64,000 nucleotides of DNA from Terribacillus saccharophilus (GCF_002272745.1 NZ_NPBD01000007.1:372001-436000); one strand, 5' to 3'. Counted from the stretch's first letter, positions 43,324 to 51,948 are shown. Translations and numbers: made by a program. The notes: a model not told the origin generated them from the letters alone.

Positions 43324-44343
43324 ATGAAATATGCATACTGGCAGCCAGTTTCAAGCAGCTGGCTGCGTCATGTGGAGGATGGAGGACCGCTTAGCCTGTC
43401 AGATGTGAAGGAAACTGCGCATACGGCTGAAAGCTTAGGATTCGATGCGGTCTTCCTGCCAGACACCTACCTATACCAAGGAAGAAATGCTAATCAGCAG
43501 CTGAACTTTTGGGAAGCTGCTGGAGCTATTGCGGAGGCAACCGATAAATTGCACATCATGGCAGCAGTCCGGCCAAGCATCGACCAGCCTGTGGAAGCAG
43601 CGAGGCAGGCGGTAATGATTGATCAAATTAGTAATAGCCGTTTTTCACTAGCTGTCGTTTCTTTCCTGCGCGAAGAGGAGCAAAAACGCCTAGATGGTGA
43701 TGTTGCGGGATCAGAGGATTTCTATATGCAGACAGAGGAATTCTTTGAAGTGCTGCGCGGAGTTTGGACTGCTAGCAGTTACACATATGATGGTTTGTAC
43801 TATCAAGTAAACCATGTAGATTATTTGCCGGCAGGAAAAAGCAAAGAGATTTCTCCATTATATGCAGGTGGAGAAAGCGACTATTTGCGGCAGACAATTG
43901 CTGAGACATGTGATGCATATGTAATGAAGGGCGGCTCCGTACAGGAAGTGGCCAGTATGATCGCTGATATGCAAATCCGCCGTGAGGCAGCTGGCAAATC
44001 TCCATTTACCGAATTCGGCATGACAGCTTATGTCATTTGCCGTGAAACGGAGGAAGAAGCTTACCGGGAATGGGAAAGAATTACCGGTGGAGATTATGAA
44101 TCATATGTAACAGAGGAAGAGCTGGCACAAAAAAGCAAGATTAGTGACGATGCCGTTTCTGCGAGAGGGCTGCGGCCACATCTAGTTGGAACCCCGTTAC
44201 AAATTGCACAGCGGATACTTGCATACGAGCACGCTGGTGTCAGTCTTCTGCTGCTTCAGTTTTCGCCGCATATGCAGGAGATGGTGCGGTTCGCGAAAGA
44301 AATCATGCCACTAGTCGAGGAAATGCGCGATAACTCGATCTGA
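43324..44343 (+). CDS. SAM-riboswitch-controlled FMNH2-dependent monooxygenase (SsuD-like)
   Basis: A 339-residue luciferase-like monooxygenase of the alkanesulfonate/sulfone (SsuD/SfnG) branch. Visible patterns are YAYWQPVSSSWLRH, GFDAVFLPDTY, and DQISNSRFSLAVVSF, with the flavin-phosphate region near PLYAGGESDYLRQ. AAAGGAG precedes the ATG. Placing it alone behind a SAM-I riboswitch says the cell makes it when methionine/SAM is scarce, which fits release of sulfite or a methylated sulfur compound from an organosulfur source. No transporter or flavin reductase is adjacent, unlike typical ssu operons. Confidence 0.85.
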   Translation: MKYAYWQPVSSSWLRHVEDGGPLSLSDVKETAHTAESLGFDAVFLPDTYLYQGRNANQQLNFWEAAGAIAEATDKLHIMAAVRPSIDQPVEAARQAVMIDQISNSRFSLAVVSFLREEEQKRLDGDVAGSEDFYMQTEEFFEVLRGVWTASSYTYDGLYYQVNHVDYLPAGKSKEISPLYAGGESDYLRQTIAETCDAYVMKGGSVQEVASMIADMQIRREAAGKSPFTEFGMTAYVICRETEEEAYREWERITGGDYESYVTEEELAQKSKISDDAVSARGLRPHLVGTPLQIAQRILAYEHAGVSLLLLQFSPHMQEMVRFAKEIMPLVEEMRDNSI

Positions 44344-44417
44344 TTGGGAATATAAGGTAGACAAGCCTAGAGATATCGCTTACATTAGTAAAAAAGGAAA
44401 AAGTATGGGGGCAAAAC

Positions 44418-45008
44418 ATGGAGCTATTGACGATTTTCGATGAGCAGCATCGGGAGCTTGGGGTGAAAGAAAGAGAGGAAGTCCATCGTGATGGAGACTG
44501 GCATGAGACTTTCCACTGCTGGTTCGTAGAACATGATGGTACAGAACTATACATTTATCTACAGCAACGTTCTTTCAATAAAAGTGAATTTCCCGGGAAA
44601 TACGACATTACCGCAGCTGGTCATCTGGAAAGCGGCGAAACGCCTGTGGTCGGAGGCTTACGTGAAGTGCAGGAAGAATTGGGTGTAACGCTCCAAGAGA
44701 GCGATCTTTTTTATAAAGGAATTATTCAAGAAGAATTATTCGCCAAAAATTTAGTCGATCGGGAGTTCTGTCACCAATTCTTCTACTATTTAGAGGAACT
44801 GCCGGATATTCTTTTAAACGAAGAAGTGGTACAAATCGTACGGATGCGTGTAAATGATTTGGAAAAGCTCGTAGAGGGAAAAGCGGCAAGCGTAGAAGCG
44901 GAAGTTGTTGCAGGAGCTCCACGTCAGCGGATCGAGGTAGCGCATGAAGAACTTTGTCCTCATCAGCTTGGCTATTACCGAGAAGTACTCATGATTTGCC
45001 GTACATAG
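44418..45008 (+). CDS. Nudix hydrolase
   Basis: A 196-residue Nudix protein with an intact Nudix box: GHLESGETPVVGGLREVQEE followed by LGV fits GX5EX7REUXEEXGU (about residues 74-96). The N-terminal FDEQHRELGVKEREEVHRDG plus FHCWFVE is shared with isopentenyl-diphosphate isomerase-like Nudix proteins such as YfcD. The last 60 residues are an added segment. Substrate is unknown. A GGGGGC ribosome site precedes the ATG; a terminator follows and separates it from the converging aminopeptidase gene. Confidence 0.85.
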   Translation: MELLTIFDEQHRELGVKEREEVHRDGDWHETFHCWFVEHDGTELYIYLQQRSFNKSEFPGKYDITAAGHLESGETPVVGGLREVQEELGVTLQESDLFYKGIIQEELFAKNLVDREFCHQFFYYLEELPDILLNEEVVQIVRMRVNDLEKLVEGKAASVEAEVVAGAPRQRIEVAHEELCPHQLGYYREVLMICRT

Positions 45009-45009
45009 T

Positions 45010-45038
45010 AAAAGGAGCAGTGTTACGCTGCTCCTTTT
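45010..45038. terminator. Bidirectional terminator between Nudix and ampS genes
   Basis: AAAAGGAGCAG/CTGCTCCTTTT stem with 7-base loop, short T-stretches on both strands. Confidence 0.8.
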
Positions 45039-45046
45039 CTGTGTCC

Positions 45047-46276
45047 TTAAAAAGCCCAGTTTCCATTTTCGAAGATAGCTTCAGTTGTTCCATCTGCCGT
45101 TTCGCCTGTGATGGATAATTCTCCGGAACCAACCATAAAATCGACATGCGTCAGACTGTAGTTAAAGCCGATTTCCATCAATTCTTCTTTTGATTTATTG
45201 CGAGCATCCTTTACGCACATGCCAATTGCTTGTCCGAGAGCCAAATGACAGGAAGCATTCTCATCGAATAATGTATTATTGAACACGATCCCAGACTGTG
45301 AAATTGGTGATTGGTGCGGTACTAGCGCAACCTCTCCAAGGAATTGTGCCCCTTCGTCTGTTTCTAGTAAATTCTTCAATGTTTCATAGCCTTTTTCCGC
45401 TGTGAAGTCTACCACTTTTCCTTTCTCGAAGGTAAGGGAGAAGTTCTCCAGCAATGTACCTGCATAATTCAATGGTTTCGTGCTGCTGACTGTTCCGTTT
45501 ACTCCTGTCTTTACAGGGATGGTAAATACTTCTTCTGTAGGGAGATTCGGGATATATGTAGAGCCATCTTCTTTCATAAATTCGGCGCAAGTCCAGAAGG
45601 AATCAGGATGCAGTTCAATCGTCAAATCTGTTCCAGGGCCCGTATAATGTAGCTTGCGATAGTCACGTGCATTTAAATGGTCAGCATTCTTTTTCATAGC
45701 TGCAACATGCTGTTCCCACAACTCAACAGTATTTTCCTTATCAGAGCGAGTTGTGAAGAAGATAGCATCCCATAGCTTATCAATAGCTGACTGCCCTTGT
45801 GAATCAGGGAAAACAGATTCGGCCCATTCTACAGTTGGCACCGAGGCAATTAGCCAGTTTACACGGCCATTCGTTTTGTGGGCTTGATAGCCTTGTCTGG
45901 CAGCGCCCATTGCTTTCGTATAACGGGCAACTCTTGCAGAATCGATTCCCTCAAAGAGAGATGGATTCGGTGTTTTGAGCTCCAGGAAAGCAGTATCCGC
46001 TGCAGCCAATTCTTCATACACACGGCCGCGGAATGGTGTGTAATAATCCAAATCTTCTTCTTTCGCGTGCTTTACCTTCGCTTTTGTAATGTTATCATCC
46101 TGATAATCGACAATAACATCTCGTAATCCGGCTTCGTATGCTTTCTCAGCTACCACCTTTGTAAAAGGAGCAGCAGCTAGATCAGCTACAATCATCAAAT
46201 CCTGTCCTTGTTTTACTTTCAAGCCGATATGCAGCAATAGCTCGGCATATTTTTCTAATTTCTGTTCGAATTGCAT
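45047..46276 (-). CDS. ampS: M29-family metallo-aminopeptidase AmpS/PepS
   Basis: A 409-residue cytoplasmic aminopeptidase of family M29 (thermophilic aminopeptidase type), which removes N-terminal residues using a dinuclear metal site. NLPTEEVFTIPV and NTLFDENASCHLALGQ contain the Glu ligands, and SLTHVDFMVG provides the His-x-Asp pair near the C-terminus. The length and the N-terminal EQKLEKYAELLLHIGLKVKQGQ match the family. AAAGGGGG supports the ATG. Confidence 0.93.
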   Translation of the reverse strand: MQFEQKLEKYAELLLHIGLKVKQGQDLMIVADLAAAPFTKVVAEKAYEAGLRDVIVDYQDDNITKAKVKHAKEEDLDYYTPFRGRVYEELAAADTAFLELKTPNPSLFEGIDSARVARYTKAMGAARQGYQAHKTNGRVNWLIASVPTVEWAESVFPDSQGQSAIDKLWDAIFFTTRSDKENTVELWEQHVAAMKKNADHLNARDYRKLHYTGPGTDLTIELHPDSFWTCAEFMKEDGSTYIPNLPTEEVFTIPVKTGVNGTVSSTKPLNYAGTLLENFSLTFEKGKVVDFTAEKGYETLKNLLETDEGAQFLGEVALVPHQSPISQSGIVFNNTLFDENASCHLALGQAIGMCVKDARNKSKEELMEIGFNYSLTHVDFMVGSGELSITGETADGTTEAIFENGNWAF

Positions 46277-46330
46277 GTCAAAATCCCCCTTTAATCATAC
46301 TATCTTCATCATTTTACCAGAAAATTATGA

Positions 46331-46837
46331 CTAGAGCCGATACTCGAGCGAGAATTTTGCGATCGGCTCAAAATGGGCCGAATACTTGATATGGTGCGGG
46401 AAGATCCAGCGTCTGGATAGCTGTTTCCTGGCACTGGTCAAATCAGTGCTGGCGCCGCTCCAGAATGCCTGCCATACAAACTTTGTGCAATAATTCCAAG
46501 TAGGGTCTGCCAAGGCGCGGCTAAAACGGTATCCTTTCATCAAGCTGATGGAACGTTTAGCCCACTCTGCTGCACCAGACGGATCTATTTTTGGCCGGAG
46601 CAGCGTGATCGTACCGCCATGACGGTGACGGGACAGGTATGATGTCAATGATTCGGTAATACCGCCAGATGGATGCGCATGGAAAATTCGTCCATCACTT
46701 CCAACGATACCGGCATGACTGAAGAAGTAGGTGGAAGGACCAATCGAGCTGTATAGTACATCACCGGCCTGCAGCAGCTTTTGAATAGTGGAAGCTGTCT
46801 GAAAGAGCTTTTCAAATTCTGCTTTGGATTTTCTCAT
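46331..46837 (-). CDS. YiiX/YebB-like permuted papain-fold cysteine hydrolase
   Basis: A 168-residue protein of the circularly permuted NlpC/P60 papain-like group. The catalytic His comes first (FFSHAGIVGSDGRIFHAHP) and the Cys later (TWNYCTKFVWQAF), the reverse of normal NlpC/P60 order. Relatives act as amidases or peptidases on lipids, protein or cell wall. There is no signal peptide. AGGAG precedes the ATG at 46837. It is divergent from the dioxygenase gene, sharing a 108-base promoter region. Confidence 0.75.
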   Translation of the reverse strand: MRKSKAEFEKLFQTASTIQKLLQAGDVLYSSIGPSTYFFSHAGIVGSDGRIFHAHPSGGITESLTSYLSRHRHGGTITLLRPKIDPSGAAEWAKRSISLMKGYRFSRALADPTWNYCTKFVWQAFWSGASTDLTSARKQLSRRWIFPHHIKYSAHFEPIAKFSLEYRL

Positions 46838-46945
46838 ACTAGGTCACTCCTGTTCAAATGTCACAAAATCGCAAACGAAAGCATGTTCCTTTATCTCTGC
46901 ATGTATTATGATAGAGAAAGATTAAAGATTTGTGGAGGTTTAAGC

Positions 46946-47698
46946 ATGAACGCATTAGAGAAACAAGGGTACAGCATATATGATTTACAAAAGGATCTAG
47001 CATATGAGGGGATGGAACAGGATTTAGCTGAAATACAGGCTGTTTTCGATACACTGCCGGCAGACAGCTATGCGTTGGATTTAAATCGTTACCGCCGCTA
47101 TTCACGGGCAATCATCTTCGATAAGGATAACCGTTTGGAATGGCTGCCGGGTATCGAACGGGAAAACGGAAGCATGGCCCAGTATTTCCAAGGACGCTTT
47201 AACCCGGAGTACGTTGATTCTTACCGTGAATTCCCATCCCTTCCGGATCATATATTGGAAAACAAATTACTGCAGAAGATCATCATGCACGACTATCACG
47301 AAACTTTCTGGCGTAAAGAGGATTTAATTTTGCCGGTTCACGCGGGCATTCATTTCGTAAAGCTGGAAGTGACAGAAGATGGACAAGAGGGTGTATCTTC
47401 CCCGAACCTGATTCATCAAGATGGCGAGCCGTTTACATTTGCTCATCTTATTAAACGCGATAACGTTGTTGGAGGTCTTAACATCATTGCGACTCCTGCT
47501 TGTGCAGGAAAGCTGCCTGAAGATGCGGACTCCAGTCAATTCCATGAAAGCTTTGAAATACATAAGCCGTTGGAATCCTACGGCGTGCATGATGAGGCAG
47601 TTAGTCATTATGTCAGTCCAATCAAAAAAGGGGAAGCGGATCGCCCTGGTGTACGTGCGATTCTATTGATCGATTTTCAGCCAACTGTATTAGCTTAA
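46946..47698 (+). CDS. 2-oxoglutarate/Fe(II) dioxygenase of the amino-acid hydroxylase family
   Basis: A 250-residue protein of the 2OG-Fe dioxygenase family that contains L-isoleucine dioxygenase of B. thuringiensis. Iron ligands fit LIHQDGEPFTFAHLI (HxD, about residues 160-175) and HYVSPIKKG (second His), with Arg in GVRAILLIDF for 2-oxoglutarate. The N-terminal YRRYSRAII also matches. Family members hydroxylate free aliphatic amino acids; the substrate here is unknown. GGAGG supports the ATG at 46946. The GNAT gene follows after 19 bases, so a hydroxylation-acetylation pair is conceivable. Confidence 0.82.
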   Translation: MNALEKQGYSIYDLQKDLAYEGMEQDLAEIQAVFDTLPADSYALDLNRYRRYSRAIIFDKDNRLEWLPGIERENGSMAQYFQGRFNPEYVDSYREFPSLPDHILENKLLQKIIMHDYHETFWRKEDLILPVHAGIHFVKLEVTEDGQEGVSSPNLIHQDGEPFTFAHLIKRDNVVGGLNIIATPACAGKLPEDADSSQFHESFEIHKPLESYGVHDEAVSHYVSPIKKGEADRPGVRAILLIDFQPTVLA

Positions 47699-47717
47699 TT
47701 CCAATAGGGGGATCAGG

Positions 47718-48227
47718 ATGACAGTTACTATACGTGAAGCAGAAAAAGCTGACTGTAAGAGAATCGGTGAAATCAGTATGCTCAGTTGGCAGTTTGCTTA
47801 TAAGCATATATTGCCGGCTGACTATTTAGCTGCTATTTCTCCGGAAGATAGAGCAGTTCGGTTTGAAAGGGTGCTGGAATCCAGATCCTTACTTCTTGTA
47901 GCAGAAGCAGGCGAAACGATTGTTGGCTTCATTAGCGGAGGCAGATGCCGGGATAGTGTACATTCTGATTACGATGGTGAGGTATACGCAATTTATCTTG
48001 ATCCCGATCATACGAAGCGCGGGATTGGAAAGCTGCTTATGCAATCATTGGAGAAGCAACTAACAGCTGAAGGGATGACGGGCGTTGTCGCTTGGATGCT
48101 TGTCGGCAATGAGGCAGGCTATTTTTATGAAGGCTTAGGCGGAGAGAAAATTGCCGAAGATAAGCTTCAGATTGGTGGAGTCTCTTACCCTGAAGTTGCA
48201 TATGGATGGAAAATAGCGGACAGATGA
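47718..48227 (+). CDS. GNAT-family N-acetyltransferase
   Basis: A 169-residue acetyl-CoA-dependent acetyltransferase. The start VTIREAEKADCKRIGEI and SWQFAYKHILPADYL are common in this group; the acetyl-CoA loop is HTKRGIGKLLMQ (about residues 97-108), and AYFYEGLG-like GYFYEGLGGEKI is near the end. GGGGGATCAGG precedes the ATG. It is probably cotranscribed with the dioxygenase gene upstream. Its terminator begins within its stop codon. Substrate unknown. Confidence 0.88.
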   Translation: MTVTIREAEKADCKRIGEISMLSWQFAYKHILPADYLAAISPEDRAVRFERVLESRSLLLVAEAGETIVGFISGGRCRDSVHSDYDGEVYAIYLDPDHTKRGIGKLLMQSLEKQLTAEGMTGVVAWMLVGNEAGYFYEGLGGEKIAEDKLQIGGVSYPEVAYGWKIADR

Positions 48228-48241
48228 TGTCCGCTATTTTT
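48210..48241. terminator. Bidirectional terminator between GNAT and phosphatase genes
   Basis: AAAATAGCGGAC/GTCCGCTATTTT stem spanning the GNAT stop codon, with a T-tail on both strands. Confidence 0.85.
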
Positions 48242-48782
48242 GTATGGATACAGGCTCTGCTCGGATGTATTGCTGTTCATCAAAGGTAAGCTTCCAGATA
48301 GCAGGCATCTGCAGCTGTTTCCAGAAAGCATAATCGAATTGATTGTCATAATGACCCATCGTCAGCACCATCAGATTTCCATGCGTTCCGATGGCGACCC
48401 GTTTACCGGGATAAGCAGCTAGTATATCCTGGAAGGCATCAATGCCTCTTTTTCTCGCAGCTTGGTTCGATTCTCCTCCTGGAAACTGATATTCTTCGTT
48501 TGACCATAAACGAACAATTGCTCCCTGGAAATCTTCAACCGGATCAGCAGCAATTTGCCGCTCTCGCAGTCTTTCATCCAGCACAGCAGTAGAGGCATCA
48601 CTCACAATTGTTTCCCATGCACGCCGATAGGGACTTGAGATATATGTATCTACTTGTTCAGCTGCTAATAGCTTATGAACTATCTTCGCATCACTGTAAC
48701 CTTTTTCAGATAATGTCCGATTTCGTTCATCAGTTGTATAAATGGCATGCGCATGACGCACAACATAAAGTGTTGTCAGCAT
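48234..48782 (-). CDS. Histidine phosphatase-family protein (phosphoglycerate mutase-like)
   Basis: A 182-residue member of the histidine phosphatase superfamily. The phosphorylated His is in YVVRHAHA (the RHG motif, here RHA), ISSPYRRAWETI supplies the catalytic Arg, RERQIAA the acid Glu region, and GTHGNLMVL the second His. No transmembrane segment is seen. It probably removes phosphate from a small metabolite; nothing nearby shows which. AAGGAGGG supports the ATG at 48782. Confidence 0.87.
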   Translation of the reverse strand: MLTTLYVVRHAHAIYTTDERNRTLSEKGYSDAKIVHKLLAAEQVDTYISSPYRRAWETIVSDASTAVLDERLRERQIAADPVEDFQGAIVRLWSNEEYQFPGGESNQAARKRGIDAFQDILAAYPGKRVAIGTHGNLMVLTMGHYDNQFDYAFWKQLQMPAIWKLTFDEQQYIRAEPVSIQK

Positions 48783-48847
48783 GAGTACCCTCCTTTACTT
48801 TATTCTACCAATATTGGAAGGAGGGATTTGCATTTTTATTTGAACTA

Positions 48848-48868
48848 AGTTACATTTTGTAAGTAACT
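48848..48868. promoter_or_regulatory. HxlR-type inverted repeat before the ring-cleaving dioxygenase
   Basis: AGTTAC (48848-48853), 9 bases, GTAACT (48863-48868), with inner TTAC/GTAA. GTTAC...GTAAC repeats are typical of HxlR-family redox/electrophile regulators. It sits about 30-50 bases before the start codon. Confidence 0.5.
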
Positions 48869-48898
48869 AATAAATTGTATGTTTAGGGGGCGAAGCAG

Positions 48899-49867
48899 AT
48901 GATGGAGCTTCACGGTATTCACCACGTTTCAGCCATAACAGCAAACGCAGCGAATAACTATGATTTTTATACGAGAATAATGGGAATGCGCCTTGTCAAA
49001 AAGACAGTCAACCAGGACGATACGTCAATGTATCACCTTTTTTATGCTGACAAACTTGGAAGTCCGGGAACGGATTTGACCTTCTTCGAAATTCACCGTG
49101 CTGGCCGCACGTATGCTGGAAATAACAGCATTTCCCTTACATCCTTGCGTGTCGCATCAGATGAAGCTATTCATTATTGGGCGGAGCGTTTAGAAGAATA
49201 TGATATCCAGTCACAAGAAGTTGAACTGCAGGAACGAAAGGTTCTATTCTTTGAGGATCCAGAAAAACAGCGGCTTATGCTCGTTTCTGATGAACAGAAC
49301 GAAGGCGTGACAGCAGGTATTCCTTGGGAAGGTACAGATGTTCCGGCGGAATTTGCCATCATTGGACTTGGACCAGTTAAGCTGACTGTACCAGAACTTG
49401 CACCGACAGAGCGGGTATTGCTTGAATTAATGGGCTTCCGCAAAAAAACAGAGGCTCAGCTTGCTGATGGTACGAATTTACATATCTACGAAGTTGGCCA
49501 AGGCGGCACAGGCGCTGAAATAATGGTAGAAGTTGTACCTGGATTACAGCGGGAGCGTCCCGGACGCGGAAGTGTACACCATGTAGCTTTCCGTGTGAAA
49601 GACAGGGAAGAACTGGAGCGGGCGAAGAAAATCCTTTATGCAGCTCACTTGCCGAATTCTGGACTGGTAGACCGTTATTACTTCCAATCACTATATTTCC
49701 GGGAACCGAATGGTATTTTGTTTGAGCTTGCAACAGACGGACCTGGATTCGCTACGGATGAAGATCCGGATGCTTTAGGTGAGACGCTGGCACTTCCGCC
49801 GTTTCTCGAAGGTGAGAGGGAGAGTATTGAAGCTAGACTGACACCGCTTGATACGAAAAAGAAATAA
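48899..49867 (+). CDS. Ring-cleaving dioxygenase, VOC/glyoxalase family (MhqO/MhqA-like)
   Basis: A 322-residue protein made of two VOC modules, each contributing to a metal site: GIHHVSAITAN (first His, about residue 7) and SVHHVAFRVKD (second His, about 220), with Glu in GILFELATDGPGF. It resembles B. subtilis MhqO, MhqA and MhqE, which are induced by quinones and thought to open aromatic rings of hydroquinones. GGGGGCG precedes the tandem ATGs at 48899. The HxlR-like operator upstream agrees with an electrophile-response role. Confidence 0.88.
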   Translation: MMELHGIHHVSAITANAANNYDFYTRIMGMRLVKKTVNQDDTSMYHLFYADKLGSPGTDLTFFEIHRAGRTYAGNNSISLTSLRVASDEAIHYWAERLEEYDIQSQEVELQERKVLFFEDPEKQRLMLVSDEQNEGVTAGIPWEGTDVPAEFAIIGLGPVKLTVPELAPTERVLLELMGFRKKTEAQLADGTNLHIYEVGQGGTGAEIMVEVVPGLQRERPGRGSVHHVAFRVKDREELERAKKILYAAHLPNSGLVDRYYFQSLYFREPNGILFELATDGPGFATDEDPDALGETLALPPFLEGERESIEARLTPLDTKKK

Positions 49868-49873
49868 CAGCTG

Positions 49874-49900
49874 GAAACCGCCTCTGAAGGCGGTTTCTTT
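49874..49900 (+). terminator. Intrinsic terminator of the ring-cleaving dioxygenase gene
   Basis: GAAACCGCC/GGCGGTTTC perfect 9-bp stem, 6-base loop, short T-tail. Confidence 0.8.
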
Positions 49901-49962
49901 GGGTTTCAGGGTTGACGCGTATAGCTGATGTATGATTTTATATATAGAAATAAATGCTTATA

Positions 49963-50011
49963 GGAAAGTGAGTTTCCCGAGCCTGAGTTCCATGGCGCCG
50001 GGCATTTTTTT
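49963..50011 (+). promoter_or_regulatory. Attenuator-like leader of the adenine deaminase gene
   Basis: A TTGACG -35 at 49912 with AT-rich DNA at -10 is followed by two competing hairpins. GGAAA/TTTCC (49963-49977) shares two Cs with a GC-rich stem CCCG.GCC/GGC.CGGG (49976-50002) that is followed by seven Ts (50005-50011). A further CCCG/TGGG pairing lies downstream. The terminator precedes the start codon by 47 bases. No known aptamer consensus is seen; regulation is inferred. Confidence 0.45.
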
Positions 50012-50057
50012 ACCCGTTTATGGGCATAACGTATAAGGATAATAGGAGTTGAACACA

Positions 50058-51851
50058 GTGGGGAAAAGAACGAAATTATTTGAAGCAGCAAAACGATTGG
50101 GTGAGGTTGCATTAGGAAAGCGTCCCGCTGATTTGATTATCCGAGATGGTGTGCTAGTCAACGTATTCACAGGAGAACTGCTGGAGCATACCGATGTTGT
50201 CGTTTCAGGTGATCGGATAGCATTAGTCGGTAAAGCAGTGAAGGAGCATGAAGGACCGGATACAAAAGTGATAGAAGCAAATGGACAGTACATAGTTCCA
50301 GGTCTGATCGATGGCCATATGCATGTGGAGAGCACGATGCTTTCTGTGACGGAATTTTCCAAAGCAGCACTTGCAAAAGGTACAACGACGGTATTCATGG
50401 ATCCTCATGAAATTGCGAACGTGTTCGGTATTGAAGGTGTTCGTTATATGCACGAAGAAGGGCAGCAGCAGCCATTGAAAGTGTATACGACGTTTCCGTC
50501 ATGTGTACCGGCAACTGATGATTTGGAAGATGCCGGAGCAAGCCTGACTGTGGAAGATATACAGGAAGGTCTAACGTGGGAAAATGTCCAAGGACTGGGA
50601 GAAGTGATGAACTTCCCTGGTGTAGTGCATGGAGACAGTAAAATGCATGGCGAAATAGCTGAGACGATTAAAGCAGGGAAGACAGTTACTGGCCATTTCC
50701 CTTCAGAGGATCCGTATGCATTGCAGGCATATATCGCAGCAGGTGTTACATCCGATCATGAGACGATTGCCAAAGAAGATGCATTGGCCAAGCTTCGGGC
50801 AGGTCTGCATGTTCAGATTCGTGAAGGATCAGCATGGCGCGATGTCAAAGAAGTAATTAAGGTAATCACGGAATATAACGTAGACACACGCAATATATCC
50901 TTGGTGACAGATGACGTTTATCCAGAAACATTGATTACAAAAGGTCATATGAACCATGTTGTCCGTCGTGCGATCGAGGAAGGGCTTGATCCTGTAACAG
51001 CAATCCAGCTGGCAACGATTAACTCAGCTCGTTATTTTCATATGGAAAATGACATCGGCAGCATCAGTGCCGGTAAATTCGCAGACTTGCTTCTTATAGA
51101 AGATTTGCAGCAGATGGAAGCATCCACTGTCATAGCAGATGGAAGCATCCAATTTGAAGATGGAGAACTGCAGCAAGCATTCCCAGCGTATACGTATCCG
51201 GATACTGTGCGAAGTTCCGTCCATCTAGCACGTGAAATGAAAGCTGACGATTTTCTTCACCGTACAGATCGTTCAAATGGTGATGTGAAGGTAAATGTCG
51301 TCAAAGCAATTGAAGGAAGTGCGCGGACAGAGAAGATGACGGCCACTTTGCAGGTGCAGGATGGAGCAGTACAGATTGATAAGGAACAGGACATTATCCA
51401 TTTAGCATGTATCGAGCGGCATAAAGGAACCGGACAAATATCCAATGTTTTTGTCCATGGCTTCCATTTCCAGCATGGAGCGGTAGCTTCGACAGTGGCA
51501 CATGATAGTCATAATCTGCTTGTCATGGGTGTGGACCGTGAAGACATGGCCATTGCTGCAAACCGTCTGGCAGAAATCGGCGGCGGACTAGTTGCTGTAC
51601 GGAATGGCGAAGTATTAGCAGAATTACCGATGCCGATTGCCGGGCTCATGTCTGATCAGCCATTGGAAACAGTCGTTGAACAAGTAAGTAATCTCGTGAA
51701 AGCCTGGGAAAACCTTGGGTGCAGCATAACAGATCCGATTATGACGTTTTCCCTGATTGCCTTGGCGGTTATTCCAGAAATTCGTGTAACAAACCGAGGC
51801 CTTGCAGATGTCACCACATTCGAATTGATTGATGTAGTTATATCGGATTAA
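50058..51851 (+). CDS. ade: Adenine deaminase
   Basis: Metal-dependent amidohydrolase converting adenine to hypoxanthine for purine salvage; 597 residues. The metal-binding GLIDGHMHVESTM (about residue 90), GTTTVFMDPHEIANVFG, HFPSEDP, DHETIAKEDA and the C-terminal VAHDSHNLLVMG are diagnostic of the AdeC/Ade family. The start is probably GTG at 50058, nine bases after AGGAG; a TTG at 50049 touches the site. It is single-gene, with an attenuator-like leader and a terminator. Confidence 0.94.
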   Translation: MGKRTKLFEAAKRLGEVALGKRPADLIIRDGVLVNVFTGELLEHTDVVVSGDRIALVGKAVKEHEGPDTKVIEANGQYIVPGLIDGHMHVESTMLSVTEFSKAALAKGTTTVFMDPHEIANVFGIEGVRYMHEEGQQQPLKVYTTFPSCVPATDDLEDAGASLTVEDIQEGLTWENVQGLGEVMNFPGVVHGDSKMHGEIAETIKAGKTVTGHFPSEDPYALQAYIAAGVTSDHETIAKEDALAKLRAGLHVQIREGSAWRDVKEVIKVITEYNVDTRNISLVTDDVYPETLITKGHMNHVVRRAIEEGLDPVTAIQLATINSARYFHMENDIGSISAGKFADLLLIEDLQQMEASTVIADGSIQFEDGELQQAFPAYTYPDTVRSSVHLAREMKADDFLHRTDRSNGDVKVNVVKAIEGSARTEKMTATLQVQDGAVQIDKEQDIIHLACIERHKGTGQISNVFVHGFHFQHGAVASTVAHDSHNLLVMGVDREDMAIAANRLAEIGGGLVAVRNGEVLAELPMPIAGLMSDQPLETVVEQVSNLVKAWENLGCSITDPIMTFSLIALAVIPEIRVTNRGLADVTTFELIDVVISD

Positions 51852-51859
51852 TCAGAGGA

Positions 51860-51884
51860 AACCAGCAGCAATGCTGGTTTTTCT
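51860..51884 (+). terminator. Intrinsic terminator of ade
   Basis: AAACCAGCA/TGCTGGTTT stem, short loop, T-run. Confidence 0.87.
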
Positions 51885-51918
51885 TATGTCACGAATATTC
51901 CGATTAATCCCGAATTCA

Positions 51919-51948
51919 TTGACAAAAAGTTGGAACATCTGTTATTGT
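51919..51948 (+). promoter_or_regulatory. Promoter of the yuiF-like gene
   Basis: Consensus TTGACA (51919-51924), 18-base spacer, TATTGT (51943-51948). Confidence 0.55.
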
